64,000 nucleotides of DNA. Source: JACVRW01 sp052038485 (GTDB taxonomy: Bacteria; Actinomycetota; Thermoleophilia; Solirubrobacterales; Thermoleophilaceae). Position numbers and translations under genes: made by a program. The number at the start of each line of letters is the position of its first letter. Positions within the stretch are counted from its first letter, which is position 1. The notes below the pieces were generated by a model that saw only the letters and a list, made by a program, of their open reading frames with translations, had not been told where the DNA came from and made no database searches. Shown here in pieces: positions 12,841 through 21,032 of the stretch. The stretch is taken from the NCBI GenBank assembly GCA_052038485.1, contig JBQGCL010000173.1:1-64000 (forward strand), given 5' to 3'.

Positions 12841-15458
12841 CGGCTCTGCCAGCCCTGGAAGCCCGCCTCGAGCAGCTCGGTCAGCTCGCGCACGAGCGGG
12901 ATGCGCGGGTTGGTGCGGATGCTCGGGTCGCCGAACGCCATCCGCGCCAGGTCGGGCAGCGCCGCGTCGAACTCGGCGCGCGTCACGCCCGCCTGCTCGA
13001 GCGAGTGCGGCATCTCGAGGCTGTCGAGCAGCTCCTCGACCTTCGCGAACAGCCGCTCCCGCCGTTGCTCCTCGGTCTTGCCGCCGAGGCCGATGATCCA
13101 GCCGATCTGCGCGTACTTCTCCGGAGCCACGTAGGCCGTGTAGCCCGGCGCGGGCATGAACTTGGTCGGAAGCGACGCGTTGTAGCGCAGCACGTGCGGG
13201 AGGAAGATGGCGTTGGCGCGACCGTGTGCGATCCCGAAGCGCGCACCGACGGCGTGCGCGAGCGCGTGATTGACGCCCACGAATGCGTTCGAGAACGCGA
13301 GCCCCGCGATCGTGGCCGCGTTCGACATCGCCGTGCGCGCCTCCAGGTCGGACCCGTCCGCGAAGGCCCGCGGCAGGTTGGGCAGGATCTGGTGCACCGC
13401 CTGGACGCAGAACGCGTCGGTGTAGGGCGACCCGAAGATCGAGACGGCCGCCTCGAGCGCGTGCGTGAGCGCGTCGATGCCCGTGTCCGCGGTCAGCGTC
13501 GGGGGCATCGTGAGCGTCAGGCGCGGCTCGACCACGGCCATGTCGGGCACGAGCGAGTAGTCGACCAGCGTCTCCTTGCGCCCATTCACGGTCAGCACCG
13601 CGGCGGGCGACACCTCAGAGCCGGTGCCGGCCGTGGTGGGCACCGCCGCCAGCCGGATGGAGTGATCGATCTCGGGGAAGTGGGCGACGCGCTTGCGGGC
13701 GTCGAGGAAGGGCAGCGTCAGCTCGTCGAGCGACAGCTCGGGGCTCTCGTAGAAGAGGCGCATGACCTTCGCCGCGTCGATCACCGATCCGCCGCCGACC
13801 GCGATCAACAGGTCGGGGTGCAGCTCGTCGAGCACTTTCACGCCCGCCCGGATCTGCGCCTCGCGCGGCTCGGGCTCGATCTCCGAGAAGACGTGCACGC
13901 CGACGTCGCCGAGATGGCGGCGCACCTCCTCGGCCACCCCGCGTGCCTCCGCGTCGGGGTCGGTGACGAGCATCGCCTGGCGAGCGCGCACCTCGCGCAG
14001 GCTGTCGATCGCGCCGGGGTTGAAGTAGGTGTCCGAGGGCACCCGGAACCACTGCGGCGGCGCCTGGCGCCGGGACACCGTCTTGACGTTCAGCAGGTTG
14101 CGGTAGTTGATGTTGTCTGTGGTGACCGAGCCGCCCCAGGTGCCGCAGCCGAGCGAGAAGGTCGGCGTCATCGAGTTGTAGACGCCGCCCAGGGCCCCGA
14201 CCGCGGTCGGGGCGTTGACGAGGATGCGTCCCGTCCGGATCGTTCGCGCGAAGCGATCGATCACGGCCTGGTCGGTGGCGTACACGGCCGAGGTGTGCCC
14301 GAGGCCGCCGTGCTCGGTTACCAGCTCGCAGACGCCGAGAGCGTGCTCGACCGAAGCGGAGCGCACCAGTCCCAGCACCGGCATCAGCTTCTCCTGGATG
14401 AGCGGATGGCGGGCGAGCTCGTCGGGGTCCGATGGCAGCGGGGCGAGCAGCACCTTGTCGCGCTCGCTGGCCTCGAAGCCTGCCATCTGGCCAAGGTTCA
14501 CGCACGACTGGCCGAGGGCGCGGATCTCCACCCGCCCGTCGGGCCCGAACGCGAGCTCGCCGAGCCGCTCGACCTCATCCGGGTCGAGCAGCCGCGCCCC
14601 CATGCGCTCCAGCTCGGCCACGGTCTCGTCCCAGATCGGTTCGTCGATCACGCAGGTCTGCTCCGCCGGGCAGATGACCGAGGAGTCGAAGGTCTTCGAG
14701 ATCAGCATGTCGACGACCGCCATGCGGATGTCGGCGCTGCGGTGGATGTACACCGGGGCGTTGCCGGCACCGACGCTGAGGCACGGCTTGCCGGCCTCGT
14801 TCGCCGCCGCCACGGCCTTCGGCCCGCCGGTCGTCCAGATGAAGTCGATCCCGTCGTGGTGGAACAGGTACTGCGAGACGTCCAGCGTCGGGTCCGGGAT
14901 CACCTGGAGCGCATCGGGCGGCAGGCCGGCGCGCTGGCCGGCCTCCTGCAGGATCTCGACCGCCCGCTGTGAGCAGCGGGCGGCAGCCGCCGAAGGCCGG
15001 AAGATGATCGCGTTGCGGGTCTTGGCGGCCACGATCGACTTGAAGAGGACCGTGGACGTGGGGTTCGTGATCGGAGTCAGCGCCAGCAGCACGCCGATCG
15101 GCTCCGCGACGTACTGGATCCCGCGCTCCGGATCCTCGTCGATCACACCGACGGAGCGCTTGCCCTTCAGGTAGTCGTAGAGGAACTCGGTGGCGATGTA
15201 GTTCTTGACGACCTTGTCCTCGAACACGCCGAAGCCGGTCTCCTCCATCGCCAGCTCGGCGAGCTCGACCGCGCCGTGGAGACCGGCAACCACCATCGCC
15301 CAGACGATGCGGTCGACCGCCTCCTGGTCGAGCTCGCGGAAGGCGGACGCCGCCGCCTGGGCGCGCTCCACGTAGCCGTCGAGGCGGGTGGCGATCTCGG
15401 GCGAGACCGGTGAGTCAGCCGCGGCCGGGTTCGCCGCGGGGGCTGTGGCTGTGGACAT
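12837..15458 (-). CDS. adhE: bifunctional aldehyde-alcohol dehydrogenase AdhE
   Basis: The 873-residue protein matches AdhE, which reduces acyl-CoA (usually acetyl-CoA) to aldehyde and then alcohol with two NADH. Residues about 20-450 are a CoA-acylating aldehyde dehydrogenase with catalytic Cys263 in SSVICPAEQ. Residues about 460-870 are an iron-dependent alcohol dehydrogenase with GGGSVIDAAK and the metal ligands in DALTHALEA and NHALAHAVGARFGIAHG. The first 18 residues are a low-complexity Ala/Pro leader. The start at 15458 has AAAGG six bases upstream, and TACGAT about 30 bases upstream can serve as a -10. AdhE is normally a fermentative enzyme that forms spirosomes; here it is coupled by ATGA overlap to a WS/DGAT gene. 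Confidence 0.95.
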   Translation of the reverse strand: MSTATAPAANPAAADSPVSPEIATRLDGYVERAQAAASAFRELDQEAVDRIVWAMVVAGLHGAVELAELAMEETGFGVFEDKVVKNYIATEFLYDYLKGKRSVGVIDEDPERGIQYVAEPIGVLLALTPITNPTSTVLFKSIVAAKTRNAIIFRPSAAAARCSQRAVEILQEAGQRAGLPPDALQVIPDPTLDVSQYLFHHDGIDFIWTTGGPKAVAAANEAGKPCLSVGAGNAPVYIHRSADIRMAVVDMLISKTFDSSVICPAEQTCVIDEPIWDETVAELERMGARLLDPDEVERLGELAFGPDGRVEIRALGQSCVNLGQMAGFEASERDKVLLAPLPSDPDELARHPLIQEKLMPVLGLVRSASVEHALGVCELVTEHGGLGHTSAVYATDQAVIDRFARTIRTGRILVNAPTAVGALGGVYNSMTPTFSLGCGTWGGSVTTDNINYRNLLNVKTVSRRQAPPQWFRVPSDTYFNPGAIDSLREVRARQAMLVTDPDAEARGVAEEVRRHLGDVGVHVFSEIEPEPREAQIRAGVKVLDELHPDLLIAVGGGSVIDAAKVMRLFYESPELSLDELTLPFLDARKRVAHFPEIDHSIRLAAVPTTAGTGSEVSPAAVLTVNGRKETLVDYSLVPDMAVVEPRLTLTMPPTLTADTGIDALTHALEAAVSIFGSPYTDAFCVQAVHQILPNLPRAFADGSDLEARTAMSNAATIAGLAFSNAFVGVNHALAHAVGARFGIAHGRANAIFLPHVLRYNASLPTKFMPAPGYTAYVAPEKYAQIGWIIGLGGKTEEQRRERLFAKVEELLDSLEMPHSLEQAGVTRAEFDAALPDLARMAFGDPSIRTNPRIPLVRELTELLEAGFQGWQSR

Positions 15459-15660
15459 TCGGGACCTTTCCCTCCCCTTTGGCGCATCGTACGGTCCGGG
15501 GGTGCGCGCGCCATCCGGGTGGCCTGCCCATTCCGGGGTCCGTAGTCCGCCGCGATCGCCTCGTCCCGAGCGACCTCGCGCCGAACCCTTATGTGAGATC
15601 CGTAGCCTCCCGCGATGTCGGGCCTCCCCGGGGGGCGTAGGTTGCGCTGAGGAGCGCGAC
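15459..15660. promoter_or_regulatory. divergent promoter region adhE / WS-DGAT with a 60-base-spaced direct repeat
   Basis: The 202 bases between the divergent adhE and WS/DGAT genes contain two copies of a related 18-base sequence, TCCGTAGTCCGCCGCGAT at 15539-15556 and TCCGTAGCCTCCCGCGAT at 15599-15616, identical at 15 of 18 positions and exactly 60 bases apart. Candidate -10 elements are TACGAT on the minus strand at 15486-15491 and TAGGTT on the plus strand at 15640-15645. The repeat could be a shared regulator site; none is known to me. Confidence 0.45.
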
Positions 15661-17088
15661 ATGGCCGACCACCTCACGCCACTGGATGCGGCATTCCTCG
15701 AGCTCGAGGACGGCGACGAGTCCTCGCACATGCATGTGGGCTGGACGCTCGTGTTCGACCCCCTCCCGGGGGGCGGGACGCCCGGCGCCGAGCAGCTCAT
15801 CGCGCTCCTGGCGGAGCGACTGGACCTGCTTCCGCGCTTCCGGCTGCGGCTCAACTCGCCGCGCGTCGGGCGCATGTCCTGGCCGGAGTGGGTCGAGGAT
15901 CCCGCTTTCGAACTGGCGAATCACGTGCGGCGCGCGAGCCTCCCGGCACCGGGCGGAGACGCCGAGCTGCTCGAGTGGCTCGGCGACTTCTACTCGCACC
16001 GGCTCGACCGGGCCCACCCGCTGTGGGAGATCACTCTCCTCGACGGGCTCGAAGATCGCCGTTGGGCGCTCGCCTGCAAGGTGCATCACTGCCTGGTGGA
16101 CGGGGTCAGCGGGGCGCTGGTGACAAGCGTGATGCTCGACGCCGAGCCCGAGCCGCCGGCCGGCTCCCGCGGGCTGCTCGAAACGCTTCCGGACCCGCCG
16201 ACGGGCGATCCCGGAGTGGGCGCGCCGCTGACGCTGGTCGCGCACGGAGCTCGTGCGGGCGTGGGCGTGGCGCTCCACCCGCGCCGTCTCGCAGGGATGG
16301 TCGAGCGCTCGCGCGCGCTCGTCGACTTCATCGTCCACGACGAGCTGGTGGCTGCGCCGCCCTCAAGCCTCAACCTGGACATTGGGGCGACCAGGCGAAT
16401 GAGATCGCTCACCGTCCCCCTCGCCGACCTCAAGGAGGTCAAGCGCTCGCTCGGCGGCACCGTCAACGACGTCGTGCTGGCCGCGTGCGCCGGCGGGCTG
16501 CGGCGTCTCCTGCGCAGCCGCGGCGAGCCGCTGCCGGCGGCGGGTCTGCGCGCACAGGTCCCGGTCAGTGTGCGGGAGGCGGGTGACCTGCTCGCGCTCG
16601 GCAATCGCGTGAGCTCACTCTTCGTGGACTTGCCCGTGAGTGCCCGCACCCCGCTCTCGCGCTACCGGAAGACGGTGGCCGCCACCAAGGGGCTGAAGGC
16701 CGGCAGGCGCTCGTCGGGCGCCGAAGCGATGGTCGATCTCGCCGGGCTGGCGCCACCGGTGTTGCACGCGTTCGTGGCGCGACTGTCGTTTGCGCCACGC
16801 CTCTTCAACGTCACGATCACGAACGTGCCCGGCCCGCAGACGCAGCTCTACGCGTTCGGCGCTCCCGTGTGCAGCGTGGTCCCGCTCGTCCCGATCTTCG
16901 CTCGCCACTCGGTCGGCATCGCCGCGGTGAGCTACAACGGCAAGCTGACCTTCGGCTTGAACGCCGATCGCGCGACGGTGCCGGACCTCGACGAGCTGCG
17001 GTGTGGCCTCGAGGACTCGCTCTCCGAGCTTCTGGAGCTGGCGCGGCGCCCGGGCCGGCGGCCCGCGCCGCTTACGCCTGGCCGATGA
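15661..17088 (+). CDS. WS/DGAT-type acyltransferase (second copy)
   Basis: A 475-residue member of the same family as the gene at 11434, with HHCLVDG at residues 142-148, HPLWEITLLD just before it and TITNVPGPQTQLYAFG in the C-terminal half. The N-terminus, MADHLTPLDAAFLELE, is the standard start of the family, and ATG 15661 has GAGGAG seven bases upstream; the frame is open further 5' but without family character. It is transcribed away from adhE. Its stop overlaps the next start (ATGA, 17085-17088), so it heads a three-gene operon with a kinase-like protein and an aminotransferase. Substrate (wax alcohol or diacylglycerol) is not decided by sequence. Confidence 0.9.
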   Translation: MADHLTPLDAAFLELEDGDESSHMHVGWTLVFDPLPGGGTPGAEQLIALLAERLDLLPRFRLRLNSPRVGRMSWPEWVEDPAFELANHVRRASLPAPGGDAELLEWLGDFYSHRLDRAHPLWEITLLDGLEDRRWALACKVHHCLVDGVSGALVTSVMLDAEPEPPAGSRGLLETLPDPPTGDPGVGAPLTLVAHGARAGVGVALHPRRLAGMVERSRALVDFIVHDELVAAPPSSLNLDIGATRRMRSLTVPLADLKEVKRSLGGTVNDVVLAACAGGLRRLLRSRGEPLPAAGLRAQVPVSVREAGDLLALGNRVSSLFVDLPVSARTPLSRYRKTVAATKGLKAGRRSSGAEAMVDLAGLAPPVLHAFVARLSFAPRLFNVTITNVPGPQTQLYAFGAPVCSVVPLVPIFARHSVGIAAVSYNGKLTFGLNADRATVPDLDELRCGLEDSLSELLELARRPGRRPAPLTPGR

Positions 17089-18014
17089 CCATCGCCGGCG
17101 ACCGGGCGCAGGCGCTGGATATCGAGCCCATCGACCGCGCCGTCGAGGAGGCGATCCGCGTCGGCGAGCCAGGGGTGCTCCGGGTGCTCGGCTACGGCGA
17201 GCTCACCCTGGTGTTCGGCTGGCCTCGCGAGCGCCCCGAGTTCGCGGTCAAGCGGCTCCCGCCCTTCCGTGACGTCGCGCAGCTCGACCGCTATCGCGAT
17301 CTGCTCGAAAGCTATATGGCGGCGCTGCGCGGTCGTGGCGTCCGCGTGCTGCCCACCGAGCTGCGCGCCACGGGGAGCGAGGGCGGATCCCCGCGCGCCT
17401 ATCTGATCCAGCCGCTCGTGCCGCGTGACCGGCACCTCAACGCGCTGCTGCGGGAGGTCACGCCGGAGACCGGAGCCGCGCTGCTGGAAACGCTGGTCGA
17501 GCAGGTCGCCGCGGTCGTCGACCGTGAGCTCGGGCTGGACGCGCAGGCGTCGAACTGGGCCGTGGAGGACGGCGGGCTCGCCTGCTTCGACCTGTCCACC
17601 CCGCTCATGCGCTCGCCGGACGGACGGCACGGACTCGACCTGTCGTTGTTCCTGTCGATCTACCCCTGGGCTCTCCGCGGCGTGCTGGTGCCGGTGGCGC
17701 ACCGCGTCATGGGCCAGTATCACGACGCCCGCACCGTGCTGCTCGACGTGGCCGCGAACCTCGTCAAGGAACGGCTGGACCGCTGGCTACCCGTGTTCCT
17801 CCGGTCGACCGCCGCGCGCGTCTCGCCGCCGGTCGACGAGACTGAGGTGCATCGCTACTTCGCCCGCGACAAGAAGCTCTGGCTTCTGATGCAGCGGTTG
17901 CGCCGCGCCGACCGCGCCTGGCAGCTGCGGGTGCGGCGTCGGCCGTACCCCTTCCTGCTGCCTCCGCCGTACGGTTACGGACCCCAGGAGCTACCCGAGA
18001 GCGAGGGCCGATGA
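17085..18014 (+). CDS. uncharacterised kinase-fold-like protein
   Basis: I do not recognise a named family with certainty. The 309-residue product shows faint protein/small-molecule kinase features: FAVKRLPPF (residues about 54-62) resembles a nucleotide-binding lysine strand, LGLDAQASNWAVEDGGLACF resembles a catalytic loop with Asn, and DLSTPL could supply a metal-binding Asp. The C-terminal third is basic, ending in a proline-rich tail. It overlaps both neighbours by four bases, WS/DGAT upstream and aminotransferase downstream, so the three products are probably made together. A role in forming or modifying an acylated amino compound is a guess from context. Confidence 0.5.
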   Translation: MTIAGDRAQALDIEPIDRAVEEAIRVGEPGVLRVLGYGELTLVFGWPRERPEFAVKRLPPFRDVAQLDRYRDLLESYMAALRGRGVRVLPTELRATGSEGGSPRAYLIQPLVPRDRHLNALLREVTPETGAALLETLVEQVAAVVDRELGLDAQASNWAVEDGGLACFDLSTPLMRSPDGRHGLDLSLFLSIYPWALRGVLVPVAHRVMGQYHDARTVLLDVAANLVKERLDRWLPVFLRSTAARVSPPVDETEVHRYFARDKKLWLLMQRLRRADRAWQLRVRRRPYPFLLPPPYGYGPQELPESEGR

Positions 18015-19267
18015 ACGTCGTGAACGACCATCCGACAACCAGCGCCGAGGCGTTCGCGCTGATCGCCCGCCATCTCTCGCCGCACAAGGCCGAGGCCTTC
18101 CGCGGGCTCGGGATCGACCTCGTCCAAGGGCGGCGCGAGGGCGTGCGGATCTGGGACCTCGACGGCGGCGACTACATCAACTGCCGCAGCTCTGGCGGGG
18201 TGTTCAACTTCGGGCACCACCCCGATTTCGCTGTCGAGGCACTGGCCACCGCGGTGCGCGAGCATGACATGGGCGACTGGCTGCTGCCGTCGTTGCGGCG
18301 CGCCGAGGGCGCCGCGGCGCTGGCCAGCCTGCTGCCCGAGCCGCTGCGCTATTCCTTCTTCACCGCCTCCGGCGCCGAGGCCGTTGAGGTGGCCTGCAAG
18401 CTGGCCCGCTCGGTGACCGGCAGAACCGAGTTCGTGTGCGCTGAGCACGGCTACCACGGCCATGTCGGATTCTCGCTCGCGATGGACGATCCGCAGCTGT
18501 CGGACCGCTACCGCCCGCTCACCCCCGGGATCGTACGGGTGCCCTTCGGCGAGCTCGACGGCCTCGAGCGCGCGATCGGCGACGCTACCTCGGCGGTGAT
18601 CATGGAGACCATTCCGGCGACGGGCGGATACCTCGTGCCGCCGGGGGGCTACTTCCCGGAGATGCGCCGACTCTGCGACGAGCGAGGAGCTCTGCTGATC
18701 CTCGACGAGGTACAGGCCGGACTGGGTCGCACCGGCCGCCTCTGGGCCTTCGAGCACTTCGGCGTGGTGCCGGACGTGCTGATAACCGGCAAGGGCACAA
18801 GCGCCGGCGTCTATCCGATCGCCGCCTGCTGCTTCGGCGATCGCGTGGAGACCCATTTCGCCGCGGACCCCTTCTTCCATCCGTCGAGCTTCGCGGGCTC
18901 GGAGCTCGGCGCGCGCGTGATCGAAGCCGTCGTCGACCGCTACCAGGACCCAGGACTGCTCCCGCACGTCAACGAGATGGGCGCACGGCTGCGGGCGGGC
19001 CTGGCGGCGCTGGTGGAGCGCTACCCCGACCGGCTCGTGGAGGTGCGCGGCCTCGGTCTGATGCTCGCGCTGGAGACCCGCTCAGACGAGCTCGGCTTCG
19101 AGCTCACGAAGCAATGCTTCCAGCACGGCCTGCTCGCGATCTTCGCCTTCAACCGTCAGTCGGCGCTGCAGGTGATGCCGCCGCTCACGATCACGGCGGA
19201 GGAGGTCGACGAGGTGCTCGAGCGACTTGAAGCGGCCGTCGCGGCGCTGGGGGCAGTCCTGCTCTAA
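18011..19267 (+). CDS. class III pyridoxal-phosphate aminotransferase
   Basis: The 418-residue enzyme belongs to fold-type I subgroup II aminotransferases (ornithine, acetylornithine, 4-aminobutyrate, glutamate-1-semialdehyde). Features in order: SSGGVFNFGHH, FFTASGAEAVEVACKLAR, ILDEVQAGLGRTGRLWAFE and the PLP lysine in TGKGTSAGVYPIAA (Lys261). The segment after the lysine differs from the usual GGGYP. It is the last gene of the WS/DGAT operon, overlapping the kinase-like gene by ATGA. An omega-amino acid, diamine or amino alcohol substrate is likely for this class; the specific one is unknown. Confidence 0.88.
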   Translation: MNVVNDHPTTSAEAFALIARHLSPHKAEAFRGLGIDLVQGRREGVRIWDLDGGDYINCRSSGGVFNFGHHPDFAVEALATAVREHDMGDWLLPSLRRAEGAAALASLLPEPLRYSFFTASGAEAVEVACKLARSVTGRTEFVCAEHGYHGHVGFSLAMDDPQLSDRYRPLTPGIVRVPFGELDGLERAIGDATSAVIMETIPATGGYLVPPGGYFPEMRRLCDERGALLILDEVQAGLGRTGRLWAFEHFGVVPDVLITGKGTSAGVYPIAACCFGDRVETHFAADPFFHPSSFAGSELGARVIEAVVDRYQDPGLLPHVNEMGARLRAGLAALVERYPDRLVEVRGLGLMLALETRSDELGFELTKQCFQHGLLAIFAFNRQSALQVMPPLTITAEEVDEVLERLEAAVAALGAVLL

Positions 19268-19295
19268 GTCGGGCTCGCCTTCCTCGCCGGCCGCG

Positions 19296-20261
19296 TTAGC
19301 GCCTGCGAGCTGTCGTGCCGCCCTGCTCCGGCTTGCGGCGCCGCTGTGCCCGCCCGCTGGGGCCAGCGCCGTGCAGGAGCAGCTCCCGCAGGCGCTCCGG
19401 GTCGAGCTTCGCAGGCTCGGTCTCGGCGATGAACCTCGACAGGACCTCGGCGAACCGGCCCGGCTCGCTGAGGTGGGGAAAGTGCCCCGCCTGCTCGAAG
19501 ATCTCGAGCCTGCTCCCCGGCACCCGGCGGTGGGCGGCGTGAGCGTGCTCGACCGGGATCATCGTGTCGCGTGCTCCCCAGACGATCAACATCGGGATGC
19601 CGGCGGCGAGGTACAAGCGGTTGCTCGCGTCCACGCGCTGGCCGCTCGGGTCGATCACCCCCCGCACGGTGTGGATGAAGGCCCGGCGGGCCCCTGTATC
19701 GGCCAGCGAGGCGAAGCCGCGCCCGATCTCCTCGAGGTCCGACCCGCCGCGAATGCCGATGCGACCGATCAGGCCGGCGATCTTCGTGCCCGTGCTCGGA
19801 AGGCCCGCCGCGAACATCAGCGGCAGGACGTACTCGGCCCCGGGCAGCGCGGCTGAGCGCAACAGCAGGTTGAGGTCCTTGCCGAGGCCGCCGCTCGACA
19901 CGAGCGCCAGCCGCTCCAGCATCTCCGGGAACTGGTAGGCGAACTGCATCGCCACACCCCCTCCCAGCGAGTGGCCTACGATCGTCGCGCGGTCGTGCCC
20001 GAGGGCGGCGAGCAGATCTCGGGTGCCGCTCGCGTAGGCCCCCAGCGAGTAATCGCCGCCGCTTGCCGAGTCCCCGTGCCCGAGCAGATCGGGCGCGATC
20101 ACCTGGTGGTGCTCTCCCAGCAGCGGCAGTACGCGGTCCCAGATCTCCGATGTGCCGGCGATCCCGTGTATGAGGACGACCACGGGCCCCCGCTCCCCAG
20201 CCGTCCGGTAGCTGACCTTGTGGCCGTGGAGCGTCGTCTCCTTGAGCTTCGAGTTCGGCAC
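19296..20261 (-). CDS. alpha/beta-hydrolase
   Basis: A 321-residue alpha/beta-hydrolase with oxyanion motif LIHGIAGTSEIWD, nucleophile elbow GHSLGGG (Ser98), an acid in the WGARDTMIP strand and the catalytic His in QAGHFPHLSEP. A Lys/Arg-rich tail of about 30 residues (RAQRRRKPEQGG) follows the fold. Start GTG 20261 has only a weak ribosome site. It lies tail-to-tail with the aminotransferase and just downstream of the phasin-like gene on the same strand, so a lipase, esterase or polyester depolymerase role is possible but not shown. Confidence 0.8.
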   Translation of the reverse strand: MPNSKLKETTLHGHKVSYRTAGERGPVVVLIHGIAGTSEIWDRVLPLLGEHHQVIAPDLLGHGDSASGGDYSLGAYASGTRDLLAALGHDRATIVGHSLGGGVAMQFAYQFPEMLERLALVSSGGLGKDLNLLLRSAALPGAEYVLPLMFAAGLPSTGTKIAGLIGRIGIRGGSDLEEIGRGFASLADTGARRAFIHTVRGVIDPSGQRVDASNRLYLAAGIPMLIVWGARDTMIPVEHAHAAHRRVPGSRLEIFEQAGHFPHLSEPGRFAEVLSRFIAETEPAKLDPERLRELLLHGAGPSGRAQRRRKPEQGGTTARRR

Positions 20262-20358
20262 GTCGTCTTCGCTTTCTGCGCGCCCTGGCGGTGCGCCGTC
20301 CGGCTTGGCCTGGCAGGGAGCGGCTGACTCGCGTCCGCCGCTCCCCTCGGGCCGTCTT

Positions 20359-20709
20359 CTACTTCCCGTTCGACCTGGTCAGCGACTGACCGGCGCTGTG
20401 CACCACCTTACGGAGGAAGTCGTACTGCGTGTGGACCAGCTTGTCGGCCATCTCCATCGCCGCGTCGACGACATCCTGCCGCCTCGACGGCTCGGCGCCA
20501 CCCGGTGGCAGCGCCCGATCGACGGTGTCGACGAACTTGCGCACCGCCTCGATTGCGGCTCGCTGCCCCGACTCGACCGAGTGGAGCACGTCGTCGGACA
20601 GGTCCGTGGTGCGCCCGATCGCGCCGGCTCGCGCGGGCTTCGCCCGCTTGGCCGGGGCACGCTTGCGGGCCGCCGGTGCCGACTTTGGCTTGGGCTTGGT
20701 GGCGGGCAT
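20359..20709 (-). CDS. phasin-like / granule-associated protein
   Basis: The 116-residue protein begins with a Lys/Ala/Pro-rich segment (about residues 2-30) followed by an amphipathic helical domain with heptad-like hydrophobic spacing (SVESGQRAAIEAVRKFVDTV and MEMADKLVHTQYDFLRKVV). This is the look of phasins, which coat polyhydroxyalkanoate granules or lipid bodies, with the basic region moved to the N-terminus. The ATG at 20709 has GAGGAGGAC upstream, and a 6-bp hairpin (CGGGAC-loop-GTCCCG, 20724-20740) sits directly before that site and might affect translation. Its neighbours (WS/DGAT genes, alpha/beta-hydrolase) fit a storage-lipid role. Confidence 0.6.
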   Translation of the reverse strand: MPATKPKPKSAPAARKRAPAKRAKPARAGAIGRTTDLSDDVLHSVESGQRAAIEAVRKFVDTVDRALPPGGAEPSRRQDVVDAAMEMADKLVHTQYDFLRKVVHSAGQSLTRSNGK

Positions 20710-21032
20710 TGGCTCGTCCTCCTCGGGACTAGGGGTCCCGTTTCGCCAGCTTCGCGGAGCTCGGTTGATTTCCAGCCTCGGCCAGATACACCGGCATCCG
20801 ACTGTCGCACGCGACCGTAGGCGAGCCCAAGGGGGGTTCCATCCGTGGTAACTCCTAGGACGGCCTGGGCAAGCTACGCACCTGGCAACAGCCAGCGACG
20901 GCTCAGGCGGCGTTGTCGGGAAGGCTCCAGCGAGCTCGCGCTCGAGCTGTCGAGCTCGGTGAAGGGTCGAGAGCCCGCTCGCGGGCGCGTAAGCCCCCCT
21001 CGCCATTCGAACGGGAGCTCCTACAGGCGACA
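20710..21032. other. 323-base gap with two hairpins behind the TadE/TadZ-like operon
   Basis: No convincing gene lies here. On the minus strand, downstream of the TadZ-like stop, are two hairpins: GCCCGC-TC-GCGGGC at 20973-20986 and CGAGCTCG with a 12-base loop and a second CGAGCTCG at 20931-20958. Neither has a clear T-run, but they can mark the end of the tad operon. The rest is the 5' region of the phasin-like gene. A TTCGAA at about 21008 resembles a tRNA T-loop but has no pairing arms. Confidence 0.45.
20931..20958 (-). terminator. hairpin downstream of TadZ-like gene
   Basis: An 8-bp perfect stem CGAGCTCG/CGAGCTCG around a 12-base loop, 75 bases past the TadZ-like stop. There is no T-tract, so termination is uncertain. 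Confidence 0.35.

Noticed and set aside
13005..14972. 655-codon plus-strand frame opposite adhE
   Set aside because: Arg/His/Gln-rich shadow of adhE, which has all catalytic motifs on the minus strand.
20990..21030. TTCGAA resembling a tRNA T-loop
   Set aside because: No 5-bp T-stem, acceptor or anticodon arm can be formed on either strand.
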